Notes: generated by a model not told the origin, from the letters alone. A stretch of DNA of 52,249 nt from Lentisphaerae bacterium RIFOXYA12_64_32 (GCA_001803235.1 MHBL01000383.1:1-52249), one strand, 5' to 3'; positions 32,972-41,799 are shown, numbered from the stretch's first letter. Translations and numbers: made by a program.

Positions 32972-33793
32972 CTACTTGATGTACCAGAACCGCCCCGGCT
33001 GGCCAGGGCCTTTCGATCCGGACGGATTGGCGGTGAGCGTGTACCACGGAGTGATGCTGCGGCGCGCCGCGTGGCCGTCACAGAACAGCACGTTCAGCGA
33101 GCCGTTGTGCAATCCGCCGTAAAGGGTGCCACCCCAGGGGCTGTAGAGCAGGCCGTTCGGGGCGTTCGGGGCAGCGGCATTGTACACCCCGGAGTCCGAC
33201 ACCAGGCACGTTTCCTCTGCCCACTTGCACTGCGAAAACCGGTACCAGGCGATCTTCGCGGTTGCGGGACCGCCGCAGCACGTCGCCGCAGGCCCGCCCT
33301 GCACCGAGTAGCCGACGCCGTACCCGCCCGGGAGGGTGGTGGAGTTCTGTGCGTACGACGCACCGGTGCCCTGCCCCCCGTTGCTGGTGGTGTCCTTCAG
33401 ATTGCGCTTGATGGGGTCTGACGGACAGACATAGCTCTCCCAGGTGCCGCGGCTGCCCAGATACGGGTAGATGCGACCACCCCAGCCGGCGTACGGGCCC
33501 TGCGTCCCGTCGGCTTCGTAGTTGCCGACAAACTGGCCCCAGGTGTAGGTGCCGTTCATCCAGTTCGAGAAGTGGCCATCTGAATCGTCAGCGTACATCA
33601 TGAAGCCGAGCCCCATCTGCTTGAGGTTGTTCAGGCACAGGGCGCAACGCCCTTTCTCCTTGGCCTGCTGCAGCGCGGGCAGGAGCAACGACGCCAGGAT
33701 GGCAATGATCGAAATGACCACGAGAAGCTCGATTAACGTGAAACCGCGCGCCCGAGCAAACCGTGAGTCGCCGTGTGTCTTCATGGGTTGCAT
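32972..33793 (-). CDS. Type II secretion/pilin-like protein (pseudopilin)
   Basis: 273 residues. The leader is followed by GFTLIELLVVISIIAILAS (from residue 17) and a helical spine with the conserved CALCLNNLKQMGLGFMMYAD. The globular part is Gly/Tyr-rich with several Cys (CPSDPIK, ATCCGGP). Near the C-terminus LNVLFCDGHA corresponds to the DG part of the H-X9-DG motif. GAGG precedes the ATG (a second ATG three codons later is possible). The 45 bp minisatellite lies directly upstream, in its presumed leader. Confidence 0.9.
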   Translation of the reverse strand: MQPMKTHGDSRFARARGFTLIELLVVISIIAILASLLLPALQQAKEKGRCALCLNNLKQMGLGFMMYADDSDGHFSNWMNGTYTWGQFVGNYEADGTQGPYAGWGGRIYPYLGSRGTWESYVCPSDPIKRNLKDTTSNGGQGTGASYAQNSTTLPGGYGVGYSVQGGPAATCCGGPATAKIAWYRFSQCKWAEETCLVSDSGVYNAAAPNAPNGLLYSPWGGTLYGGLHNGSLNVLFCDGHAARRSITPWYTLTANPSGSKGPGQPGRFWYIK

Positions 33794-33810
33794 GCGTCCT
33801 CTATGCCCGA

Positions 33811-33945
33811 TGCCCGACAGGGCCCATACGTCCTATGCGTCCTATACGTCCTCTATGCCCGACAGGGCCCATACGTCCTATGCGTCCTATACGTCCTCTA
33901 TGCCCGACAGGGCCCATACGTCCTATGCGTCTTATGCGTCCCATG
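33811..33945. repeat. 45 bp minisatellite, three copies
   Basis: The 45 bp unit starts at 33811, 33856 and 33901; it contains TGCCCGACAGGGCCCATACG followed by alternating TCCTATGCG/TCCTATACG steps. The third copy ends in diverged steps (TCTTATGCGTCCCATG). Inside each unit GCCC-GACA-GGGC can form a small hairpin. It lies 18 bp upstream of the pseudopilin start, so copy-number change would alter its leader or promoter spacing. Confidence 0.85.
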
Positions 33946-33986
33946 TATGCTCTTGGTCGCCGGCGGTTGGGCGCGCCGCCCGGCTC

Positions 33987-35390
33987 TCACGGCCGCGGCC
34001 AGAGTTTCTCCGGTGCGGTGCGGCCCAGGAAGAACGCCAGCTTCCGGTGCAGCACGTCCATTACATCGCCGTCGGTTCGGCCCGAAATGTGGAACCGCAG
34101 TTCCCAGTTCATGATCTCCTCAACCGCACGCGCCAAGAGCGGGTCGGGCGGGATGATCAGGTGCTTCGCACACCGTTGGAGCCGGCGCGCCAGATCGCCG
34201 TACCCGGCTTGGGTCAGGACATTCTCGTCCAACGGCAGCATGAGATGGCGCTGCGCCAGTTCCGTCTGGACCTCAGGCGCCCGCAACGCGCCCAGCACAC
34301 GGAGGCACTCCTCAGGATAGGCACTGGCCCGGCTGATCCAGCCGGCGACGATGGAAACCGGCGCGACCCGGTCCACGGGATAGGGCACAACCTCGATCCC
34401 GTCCTCCGGCTTGAACGCGGCCAGGCTCTGGACCGGGCCTTCCATGGTCGCGGCCACCGGGCCGAGGCCGTCGCGGATGAACGTGTTGCGGTCGGTGGTC
34501 AGGTCGCCGGTGAGCAGGTCGCCGCTGGCCCAGTGCTCGCGGAGTTGCCGCAGCGTCTCGCGCCAGTGCGCGGGATCGCCGAACTCGATGCGGCCCTCGC
34601 GCGGGTTAAGGTAGGTACACCCCATGTCGACCAAGGCCGCAAAGACGCCCATCATGTAGTGCCGGACCGGCTGACCACTGGCGCGGCGGACGCGCCGGAC
34701 GAAGTCCAGGATATTCCGGTCTTCGGGGCTGGGGCGCTGGTCGTGCGTGCGCCGGAGATAGATCAGGGGAACCTGGAAACCGATGGGAAGAAAGGGGTGC
34801 CGGTGCGCCCACTCAAGGTCTGGCCAGTCGACGACGCGCGGGGTTGCCGGGCCAAAGTCGAACGCCCGGAGCGCCTCCAGGTCGAACAGGTCGCCGACAG
34901 CGTGTCCAAGCGAACTGAAGTACACCGTTCCACCGATCACCAGATCCGCAGGCGCTTTGGCGGTCTTGGCCTCGGGCCCCCAGCAGACACGCGGCGTGAT
35001 GTCGGGGTGCTGACGCGCGAAATCGCGGAAGAACCGGCGCCAGAACCGCTGCTGCCAGGGCTCGTAGTCCTCAACCCAGACTTGGAGTTCCTTCTTTCTC
35101 GCCCCGGTGTGAAAGGCAGCGCCAAGGTCAGGCGCAGCAGCGACGGATGCCCCGCCGTTCGTCCGCGAGATGATGCCGGTGCCCACACGCACCGTGACCA
35201 ACCCGTCGTCGACGAGCAATCGCGCGGCTTTCAGCACGACGTTGTTGCTGACTCCGTAGCGCTTCGCCAACTGCAGGGCCGTGGGGAGCCGTGTGCCAGC
35301 TGGATACACACCCTGCCGCAACTCCTCCTCCAGCGACTGCTTGACCTGCGCCGCCTTGGGCTGGAACTTCAGTTGCCCGGAAGACTCCAT
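33987..35390 (-). CDS. GntR-type regulator fused to a solute-binding-like domain
   Basis: 467 residues. Residues ~10-75 are a GntR winged helix (LRQGVYPAGTRLPTALQLAK, RYGVSNNVVLKAARLLVDDG, RVGTGI). The rest (~90-467) resembles an extracellular sugar-binding protein of ABC transporters (FARQHPDITPRV, PADLVIGGTVYFS, PFLPIGFQVPLIYLRR, SIVAGWISRASAYPEE), used here as an intracellular sensor. This fusion is common in Lentisphaerota-type genomes. The ligand is probably a sugar or oligosaccharide. The ATG at 35390 coincides with the predicted transcription start, so the message may be leaderless; a 35408 start is possible but lies in the -10 region. Confidence 0.85.
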   Translation of the reverse strand: MESSGQLKFQPKAAQVKQSLEEELRQGVYPAGTRLPTALQLAKRYGVSNNVVLKAARLLVDDGLVTVRVGTGIISRTNGGASVAAAPDLGAAFHTGARKKELQVWVEDYEPWQQRFWRRFFRDFARQHPDITPRVCWGPEAKTAKAPADLVIGGTVYFSSLGHAVGDLFDLEALRAFDFGPATPRVVDWPDLEWAHRHPFLPIGFQVPLIYLRRTHDQRPSPEDRNILDFVRRVRRASGQPVRHYMMGVFAALVDMGCTYLNPREGRIEFGDPAHWRETLRQLREHWASGDLLTGDLTTDRNTFIRDGLGPVAATMEGPVQSLAAFKPEDGIEVVPYPVDRVAPVSIVAGWISRASAYPEECLRVLGALRAPEVQTELAQRHLMLPLDENVLTQAGYGDLARRLQRCAKHLIIPPDPLLARAVEEIMNWELRFHISGRTDGDVMDVLHRKLAFFLGRTAPEKLWPRP

Positions 35391-35396
35391 AATTGA

Positions 35397-35424
35397 ACAA
35401 TACACCACAACTTGCTAATGTCAA
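35397..35424 (-). promoter_or_regulatory. Predicted promoter of the GntR-type gene with operator-like repeats
   Basis: Minus strand: TTGACA (35424-35419), 16 bases, TATTGT (35402-35397). ATTG-TT-CAAT overlaps the -10, and ATTG-TAT-CAAT occurs again near 35547-35557, so autoregulation through these inverted repeats is conceivable. Transcription would start about at the ATG. Confidence 0.5.
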
Positions 35425-35574
35425 TTAATGGCAACACATTGGCCGCGATCGGCCGTCAGGAGAGGTGCCTGATTGACCCGTTGACTTGTCAGCGAAACGT
35501 ACGGCGACTGAAGGCGTCCGCCGGTTGGCTTTACTCGCTATTAATTGATACAATCAATGCTTTGGATGGAAAAT

Positions 35575-35821
35575 CGACCTGTGCGGGTAACCCGGCCTCG
35601 CGGAAATACGGCCACGGTGGCTCGGCGCGTCCCGCGCCGAAGCAGGGTGCGCCGGCCGGTCCCCGGCCGAGGGCCTCGGTTCGGGACGAACCGACGCACC
35701 CTACCGCGGTCCCAGAGGTCCCGCGCCACTACCCGCCGCCGCGGACAACCCCACGAACGGGGGCATCCTGGCGCACGTGGCACCGCTTCTTCCCTCTATG
35801 GATTTGCCCGCACAGGTCGAA
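35575..35821 (-). repeat. Inverted element enclosing PAL115 copy 9
   Basis: The outer ends CGACCTGTGCGGGTAA (35577) and TTGCCCGCACAGGTCG (35806) form an inverted repeat with one mismatch. Inside, at 35617-35730, is a reverse-orientation PAL115 copy from GTGGCTCGGCGCGTCCCGC to GAGGTCCCGCGCCACT. The same outer end occurs once at 27404. PAL115 may have inserted into, or travelled with, this outer element. Confidence 0.6.
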
Positions 35822-35828
35822 AAACGAA

Positions 35829-35856
35829 GGGAGCGGGTCCGCGCGGACCCGCTCCC
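35829..35856. terminator. Rho-independent terminator of the autotransporter-like gene
   Basis: A perfect 28 bp palindrome (14 bp arms, GGGAGCGGGTCCGC and complement) lies 33 bp past the stop codon. On the minus strand it is followed by TTCGTTTTTCG, giving a T-rich tail. It may work in both directions. Confidence 0.75.
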
Positions 35857-35889
35857 TCTTGAAAACACACGATCAATCCTTTATCCGAA

Positions 35890-38800
35890 CTAGTGCGGGT
35901 TCGGGTCGCTCGTCAGCGGGCTGCCGGCATTGACATCGCCCGAGGTCGACGGCTCGCTGTTTCCCCACCAGTTCTTCTCGGCGCTCACAGTGCCGCTGCC
36001 ATAGTTGCTCAGGCCGTCCCCGCCATTGTTGTAGAAGGAGTTGTTCCCGGCGCTGGCCGCGGTGCCGAAGTTCAGCAGGTAGTCCGTGGCGTTGTTGGCG
36101 TCGATCGCGAGGCCGTCTCCGTAGTTGTTGGCGAAGACGTTGTTCGTGCCGCTGATCGTGATCGTGCCCACGGCACGGTCGGCCTCGTAGGCCTCGATGT
36201 ACACGCCGGGATCCTCGTCATAGATTCCGTTGAACTTCGCCACGACGTTGGTCAGCGTGGTGCTGATGCTGGTCGTCCCGTAGATTTCAAGATAGATGCC
36301 GTCGTACGCGGCATCCTGCACATTCACATTGCTGAAGGTCGCGCTGGCCGACCCGTTGTCGGTGCCCATATTGAAGCCGATACCGACGTCGTCCTGGACG
36401 TGGTTCGACGTGATATTGCTGAACGTGGCACTGACATTGCCGTCAATCGCTTGCAGGTCCCCGCCAACGTCCCATTCGCCGTTCGAGGAGCCGGTGATGT
36501 TGCTGAACGCCACGCTGCCGCCGTCGTCCGGATAGAGCCACGCATCGATTAGGTTGTTGCCGTTGCCGCTGCCGCTGATGTTGCTGAACGTGGCGGTCAG
36601 CGTCCCGTCGCCGTCGGCGTCGACGTCGATCAGGTCGTTGTCGTTGCCGTCGCCGGTGATGTTCGTGAACGATAGTGTTGTGTCGCCGGCCGCCGCCCTC
36701 GTGCCGCCGAGATTGGCTTCCGTTCCGACGGTGACACCATCCGATGAGTCGTTCCACGACGCCGCGATATTGCTGAACGTACCGCTCACGTTGCCGCCCG
36801 TCGCGCCGGCCCAGACGTCCAGGCCGCCGTCGCCGTTGTAGTCGGCCGTGATCGCGTCGAAGAGCAGGGTGATGCTGCCGGCATCGGTCCAGATGTCGTC
36901 AAACAAGATGCCGTCTTCATCCCAGTTGTCGTTGGAGTTCCTGTTGGCGCTCACGTTCGTCACCGTGACGCTGACGTTACCCGCCTCCGAGCCGATGGAA
37001 TTAACGTACATCCCCTCTTCGGCGTTGCCGTCAGCCGTGATGTTGCTGAACGTCGCGGAGACATTGCCCGCGCCCGTCCCGATATCGTCGACGTCCACGC
37101 CGACGCCGTAGTAGTACTGGTCGTCGTCGTCGTAGTAGCCGTTGTCGTTGGCCGTGATGTCCTCAAACGTGGCGCTGACATTGCCCCCATTGCTCCAGAT
37201 ATCGGCGTAGATACCGTCATACCCGTTCGAACTCGCGGTGATGCCGTTGAACGTCGCCACCACGCCGCCCGTGCCATCGTCATAGAGATCTACGGCAAGT
37301 CCGTCGTCCCCGTTGTCCGAGACGTCGAGGCCGGAGAACGAGGCCAGAATGCCGCCGGTCGTGTTGATGTCGACATATACGCCATCCCCACCGCCACCAC
37401 CCCACCCATTATGGGTGACGGTGTTGACGCCGCTGAAGGTCACCGACGCTTCTACGGCATCGTTGATCCGCACATCGATACCGGAGGCGCTGTTGTCGTT
37501 GGCCTTCATGTCAGTGAAGGTCATGGTGACGGTGTCGAAGCCATTGGCGTACACGCGAAGCCCGTCACCGTCAAAGCCGGTGAATTCGCCGTCCGTGCCC
37601 GAAGAGAAGGTCCCGGTGAACGTGGGGCCCGCCGCGCGGCCGCCGCCGTTCCGGTCCGCGTAGACGATCGCGGCCGAACCGTCGGTGCGCACCGCGTTGT
37701 CCTTGATCGCGACGTTGAGGTTGTCCAGACTGTCGTTGGCACTGATCACAATGCCGTTGGTGCAGTCGATGATGACGTTGTTCTGGATCGTCAGGTTCGT
37801 CTTGTTCACCGCATAGACGCCGGTCATGCTGGTGTCCGTATTGCTGATGTTGTCGGACGTTTCGTCAAGCCCGGTGTCGCTGTGGGTAATCCTCAAGCCG
37901 TAGACCGTGTTGTTGCCGCCCAGCTCCAAGGTCGGCCCGTCCTCCGTGCCGTTGACCCAGGCCCGGCCTCGGCCGCTATAGACCCTGCCGCCGTTCAACG
38001 GGACCAGACCGTAGAGACTTACGTTAGCCGGGATGTTGAAGTTATTCGTGGCCCGGTCGACATAGGGTTCATAGGCGTCCTCGGACGACTCGGCGAGCTG
38101 GATGTTGGTGTAACCCGAAGCAAGGGCCGCTTCGATCGTCCTGAACGGCGCCTCGGCCGTCCCGGGGTTATCGTCGTCGCCCCCATCGAGGTCGACAAAG
38201 GCCACGTCATCGAGGACCGTCTGGGTGCTGGTCGGGGAGTCACTGACGCCAGTCTCCATGTGCAGATAGCGGTCACGCATCACCATTTCGGTCATGCGGG
38301 CGGTGAACGGTGTGGGTTGCGGACCCTTGAACTGCTCCATCGTGCCGGCGAACGGATTCTTGCCCTCAAAGACACTGCCCAGATCGAAGGGGACGCGCAC
38401 ACGGCAGCCGACCAGCCAGTCGGACCCGATCAGATCATCGTCCTCGTAAACTTCGGCGTCCAGGATCACACCGGGCAGGATGCGCGCTTCCAAACGGCCC
38501 CTGAAGCCGTCCAGCTCATCGCCGTCGGACAGTTCGCTGTCGAACCAGTAGTAACCGCCGTAGACGCGCAGGTCGAGCCACTTGCAGATGAACGGGACCT
38601 TGAAGCCGAGTTCGCCATCCCAGCCTTCGCGCGGGGCTTCGACGTTGCCGTAGCCCTGCTGGACGATGCCGTGTCCCGAGGCCGACCCATCGCCCCAGCC
38701 AACCGGTGCGCCGCCGACCGACTTCTCGTTGTCCTCGGGCCAGTAGTAGTTAAAGCGCGCGTCAAACCACTCCTGGAGGATTTCCCCGCCGACGCCGATC

Positions 38801-39153
38801 TGGTCGAACTGGTTGTCCGACTCGGTCCAGCGCGAGTCATAGAAGGCGTTGGCGCCGAGAATCAGGTTCATGTCCGGGAAGCCGAACCGGTAGCCCAGGC
38901 CGATATTGGTTTCCTGTTCGTCGTTGTCATCGAGCATGCAGCGCGGGTCGAGGAAAATGAGTTGCGTCTCGTCGAGCCAGAAGGGAATGAAGACGTCGGT
39001 GGAACCCTCGATGTAGTGGTCGCCCCCCAGCGTGCCGAAGGTGATGCCGCCGCCGGCCATCCGCCCACCGTCTTCGGCCCTTGCCGCGGTCCCGATCACG
39101 AACGCTGCCGCCAGAGCACACGCCGCCAGAATGCCCCTCACGTACCGCTTCAT
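35890..39153 (-). CDS. Inverse-autotransporter-like barrel with long beta-helix passenger
   Basis: 1087 residues. A signal peptide spans 1-~26 (ILAACALAAAFVIGTAARAE). Residues ~30-280 read like an inverse autotransporter beta-barrel: GGITFGTLGGDHYIEGSTDV, NIGLGYRFGFPDMNLILGAN, FYDSRWTESDNQFDQIGVGG. From ~330 to the end there is a right-handed beta-helix with dozens of loose repeats of the type NVSATFSNITANGN, ending in AEKNWWGNSEPS, a common coil cap. It would insert in the outer membrane and display the helix on the surface. Asp/Asn-rich turns suggest Ca binding and low pI. AAGGAG precedes the ATG. Intimin-type barrels are normally followed by Ig domains, so a helix passenger is unusual. Confidence 0.82.
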   Translation of the reverse strand: MKRYVRGILAACALAAAFVIGTAARAEDGGRMAGGGITFGTLGGDHYIEGSTDVFIPFWLDETQLIFLDPRCMLDDNDEQETNIGLGYRFGFPDMNLILGANAFYDSRWTESDNQFDQIGVGGEILQEWFDARFNYYWPEDNEKSVGGAPVGWGDGSASGHGIVQQGYGNVEAPREGWDGELGFKVPFICKWLDLRVYGGYYWFDSELSDGDELDGFRGRLEARILPGVILDAEVYEDDDLIGSDWLVGCRVRVPFDLGSVFEGKNPFAGTMEQFKGPQPTPFTARMTEMVMRDRYLHMETGVSDSPTSTQTVLDDVAFVDLDGGDDDNPGTAEAPFRTIEAALASGYTNIQLAESSEDAYEPYVDRATNNFNIPANVSLYGLVPLNGGRVYSGRGRAWVNGTEDGPTLELGGNNTVYGLRITHSDTGLDETSDNISNTDTSMTGVYAVNKTNLTIQNNVIIDCTNGIVISANDSLDNLNVAIKDNAVRTDGSAAIVYADRNGGGRAAGPTFTGTFSSGTDGEFTGFDGDGLRVYANGFDTVTMTFTDMKANDNSASGIDVRINDAVEASVTFSGVNTVTHNGWGGGGGDGVYVDINTTGGILASFSGLDVSDNGDDGLAVDLYDDGTGGVVATFNGITASSNGYDGIYADIWSNGGNVSATFEDITANDNGYYDDDDQYYYGVGVDVDDIGTGAGNVSATFSNITADGNAEEGMYVNSIGSEAGNVSVTVTNVSANRNSNDNWDEDGILFDDIWTDAGSITLLFDAITADYNGDGGLDVWAGATGGNVSGTFSNIAASWNDSSDGVTVGTEANLGGTRAAAGDTTLSFTNITGDGNDNDLIDVDADGDGTLTATFSNISGSGNGNNLIDAWLYPDDGGSVAFSNITGSSNGEWDVGGDLQAIDGNVSATFSNITSNHVQDDVGIGFNMGTDNGSASATFSNVNVQDAAYDGIYLEIYGTTSISTTLTNVVAKFNGIYDEDPGVYIEAYEADRAVGTITISGTNNVFANNYGDGLAIDANNATDYLLNFGTAASAGNNSFYNNGGDGLSNYGSGTVSAEKNWWGNSEPSTSGDVNAGSPLTSDPNPH

Positions 39154-39575
39154 GTCCACTCTCCTTCTTGCTTTGGGTTGCCGCTCCACTGTGACGTTTA
39201 TTAACTCTTTCTCATTTTTTGGCGTAGACAGAATTCGCCCGCAACGAAAACGACGAACGACACGGGGAAACTACGACAGGGCCGAAACCAAACCCTAACC
39301 TTCCTCCCTGAATATCCCGGTCCTGGCGGGGCCAATGACCGTCTTTCCCTTACAACAGATCACCACGTGGCCCCGAGAACCATATGGCAGATACAATAGT
39401 CCCTATCCTGACAACAAAAGCAAGCGGTGGCGGGTGAAAAAAGGGCGGGACGAATTTACCAACGGTTCTTTTGCCTCCCAAACCGGACCAGGCCTGCCGG
39501 GAGCGACATGAGTGGTGCGCCCGTTGACCTCGCCGCCTGCAGCGCATCCGTCCGGGCCGGGAATCCAGCCTGCTC
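39154..39575. other. Upstream region of the autotransporter-like gene
   Basis: A 420 bp stretch that is more AT-rich than the surroundings (TTATTAACTCTTTCTCATTT and similar) and presumably holds the leftward promoter. A minus-strand TTGTCA..TATCTG pair near 39395-39415 has poor spacing. No gene is seen. Confidence 0.4.
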
Positions 39576-39681
39576 ATGGCTATGGACTCCCATGTTACTG
39601 GCGTGTCACTCTGCGCCGCCGCCCCGCTCGTCCGGGCGCAAGACCCGCGGCGGCGCGAACCGGCACGAGTAACACCAACCT

Positions 39682-39717
39682 GTGATCGGCCGGTCCGCCG
39701 ACCGGGGGGCGCTGACG
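39682..39717 (+). repeat. RF4 hairpin repeat, copy 4
   Basis: TGATCGGCCGGTCCGCCGAC followed by CGGGGGGCGCTGACGC; the same CCGGTC-CGCC-GACCGG stem as at 18600. It lies inside the 5' part of the open frame of the TPR protein, so that part is not original coding sequence. Confidence 0.65.
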
Positions 39718-39731
39718 CGTTCCCGACGCCG

Positions 39732-40133
39732 GTGGGCACGACGGCGCTGGAGGGTGTCGGGGCGGAGGTCCAGGCCAAGTGGGCTACGGTGCTGGCCGTC
39801 GACCCGGAGAACGTGCAGGGATTGTTCGGACGCGGCCGGGCACGGTTCGCGAAACGGCAGTACGGCCCGGCGCTGGCGGACATGGACGCGGTCCTGCGCC
39901 AAACCCCGACCGACTCCAACGCTTGGCTCGGTAAAGGCCTGGCACTGCTGGCCACCGGGAAGAAGGACGACGCACAGGGGTGCATCGACAAAAGCCGGAA
40001 ATTCAGCGAGGCCGAGGTCCGGCAGTACATCAAGGATGAGGCCAAAGTCCAGGAACGACTCAAGGCCTGGAACAAGGAGATCGACAGCCTCGTCGAACGC
40101 GTGCAGAAGGAGTCGGCGGCAAAGCCGCAATGA
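39732..40133 (+). CDS. TPR protein, probably 5'-truncated
   Basis: 133 residues from a GTG. Two TPR-like helical pairs are visible: AKWATVLAVDPENVQGLFGR, ARFAKRQYGPALADMDAVLR, DSNAWLGKGLALLATGKKDD, followed by a basic coiled tail (VQERLKAWNKEIDSLVERVQ). The frame is open upstream to 39576, but that part is repeat RF4 and unrelated sequence, so an original N-terminus was probably lost. It may be a pseudogene. TPR arrays mediate protein contacts; the partner is unknown. Confidence 0.45.
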   Translation: MGTTALEGVGAEVQAKWATVLAVDPENVQGLFGRGRARFAKRQYGPALADMDAVLRQTPTDSNAWLGKGLALLATGKKDDAQGCIDKSRKFSEAEVRQYIKDEAKVQERLKAWNKEIDSLVERVQKESAAKPQ

Positions 40134-40155
40134 CAGGGGCTGCCTCCCGCCTACC

Positions 40156-40180
40156 TGGAGCGCCCGCGTCTCGCGGGCTC
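40156..40180. repeat. RF3 half-site
   Basis: TGGAGCGCCCGCGTCTCGCG followed by GGCTC; one base shorter than the arms at 21623-21693. It lies between the converging TPR and PQQ-propeller genes. Confidence 0.6.
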
Positions 40181-40244
40181 TTCGGCAGCGTGGCGGTACC
40201 CCGCGAGCCAGGCAATTCCCTACGACCGTGGCATCCCCGAGCTG

Positions 40245-41519
40245 TCACGTGCCTCTCACGTCGAAGCAGAGCAAGACGTCGCCATGCCGCACGTAGAGTT
40301 TGCCGTTCGCGAGGGCAAGGTGCGCCCAACCGGGCCCGCCCATCTCGGGTTGGCTCGGCATCTTGAAGGTGCTCTTCAGGCGGAACTCCTGCGGCGTGGC
40401 TTCGACCAGCGCGAGCGTGTCGTCCTCGTAGCGGAAGTACAATTCGCCGTCGGCGTACAGCAGCGCCCCTGAGCCCCGCCCCGGCTGTTTCCCGCGCCAC
40501 AGCACCTTGCCGGTCTTCAGCTCGATGCAGATCGGGGCGCCCTGGTTGTGACCGTGCGCGCCGTAGAGGTAGTCGCCAACTCGCAGGAACCCGCCGTGGT
40601 GACACTGGAAGGTGTTGGCATCCAGCCAGTAAACCTGCTCCGCCTGGACGCCCTTGGCCGTCTTGACCAGCTTCAGCAGCGCGCTGCCCTTGCCGTAGGC
40701 GGTGGAGACAAAGACATAATCACCGAAGGCAACCGGCGTGGGGATGTTGGCCGTGCCGTTGGCCACCTGCGGGTACGCCCACAGGAACGTGCCGTCATCC
40801 GCCTTCACGCCGATGGCGGCCTGCCCCATCAGGGTCACGTACTGGCGAACCCCGCCGCCGTCCGAGACCACCGCCGACGCGTAGCCGGCGCCGCCCATGG
40901 CGCCGCCCGGTGGCGCGCACTTCCAAATGACCGCGCCGGTCTTGCGATCCAGCGCCACGAGCGCCGCAGCGTCGCCGCCCGGGGTCACGATCAACCGCTC
41001 GCCGTCCACCAGCGGCGACTCGCTGTAACGCCAACCCGACATCATCTGCCCGCCGAAGTCCTGCTCCAGGTTCTTGCGCCACACTTCCTTGCCGCTGGTG
41101 GCGTCGGCACAGACCAGGTCCGCATCCGTGCCCAGCCCGTAGATCAGGCCGTCGTGCACCGTCGGTGTGCACCGAGAACCACCGTCGCCGTACGGCGGCC
41201 CGACGCGCGTGGCCCACACGCGCTCGCGAGTCTTCAGGTCGACAGCGATCAGGAACTGGGCTTTGCCGTCCCGCAGGTCGCCCATGGTGTACAGCCGGTC
41301 GCCCACCACCACGACCCCGGAGTAGCCTTTGCCGACGCCGGCCATGCTCCAGAGCAGCGGCGGACCGCCATCCGGCCACTGCGGCATCAGCCCCTTCTCG
41401 GCCGACACGGCGTCGCGGTTCGGGCCGCGCCACTGCGGCCAGTCGTCACTCCAGCCGTTCGAGACCCGTCCGGCGGTGAACAACACCAGCAGCGCCAGCC
41501 CACGTCGAAACACTGCCAT
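40245..41519 (-). CDS. Secreted PQQ-type beta-propeller repeat protein
   Basis: 424 residues. A signal peptide spans 1-~24 (RGLALLVLFTAGRVSNGWSD). The mature part opens with DDWPQWRGPNRDAVSAEKGL, the standard start of PVC 'outer membrane protein assembly BamB-like/PQQ-binding-like' propellers. At least five blades follow, each with a W-containing motif: RVWATRVGPPYG, KEVWRKNLEQDF, AVIWKCAPPGGA, FLWAYPQV, KVLWRGKQPG. It is exported to the periplasm. The actual PQQ-dehydrogenase catalytic residues are not apparent, so a scaffold role is more likely. GAGGAG precedes the ATG. Confidence 0.88.
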   Translation of the reverse strand: MAVFRRGLALLVLFTAGRVSNGWSDDWPQWRGPNRDAVSAEKGLMPQWPDGGPPLLWSMAGVGKGYSGVVVVGDRLYTMGDLRDGKAQFLIAVDLKTRERVWATRVGPPYGDGGSRCTPTVHDGLIYGLGTDADLVCADATSGKEVWRKNLEQDFGGQMMSGWRYSESPLVDGERLIVTPGGDAAALVALDRKTGAVIWKCAPPGGAMGGAGYASAVVSDGGGVRQYVTLMGQAAIGVKADDGTFLWAYPQVANGTANIPTPVAFGDYVFVSTAYGKGSALLKLVKTAKGVQAEQVYWLDANTFQCHHGGFLRVGDYLYGAHGHNQGAPICIELKTGKVLWRGKQPGRGSGALLYADGELYFRYEDDTLALVEATPQEFRLKSTFKMPSQPEMGGPGWAHLALANGKLYVRHGDVLLCFDVRGT

Positions 41520-41799
41520 TCGTGTGACTCCTCTGTTCTTGGCCTCGGACGAGCCGCGCTCAGTGAATTCCGACAAAGTGTACGGCAAAGTACGAACGAA
41601 ATCAACCCGGATGTCTCCCCGATTTAGGTTGCCATGTTGCAGCGCGGTCGCCAAGTCTCCCGGCCTGGCGGAGCCTGGGATGTTACCGGCCAAGTGCGAG
41701 CCTGCGCGCGACCGTCATTCCGGGCATTGCGGGGACCGTGGCCAAGGGACTGCCCGCGCCACTGGCGCGACGTGCGGTGTCACGGCGCGACGTGCGGTG

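Noticed and set aside
33811..33945. CRISPR-like array
   Set aside because: The units are contiguous with no unique spacers, so it is a minisatellite. No other candidate array or cas gene was seen.
33549..35396. 615-codon plus-strand frame through the minisatellite and the GntR-type gene
   Set aside because: The RAHTSYASYTSSMPD repeats are just the 45 bp unit translated; the rest is antisense to a well-supported regulator.
37411..39204. 597-codon open frame on the plus strand
   Set aside because: Antisense shadow of the inverse-autotransporter-like gene, with low-complexity translation.
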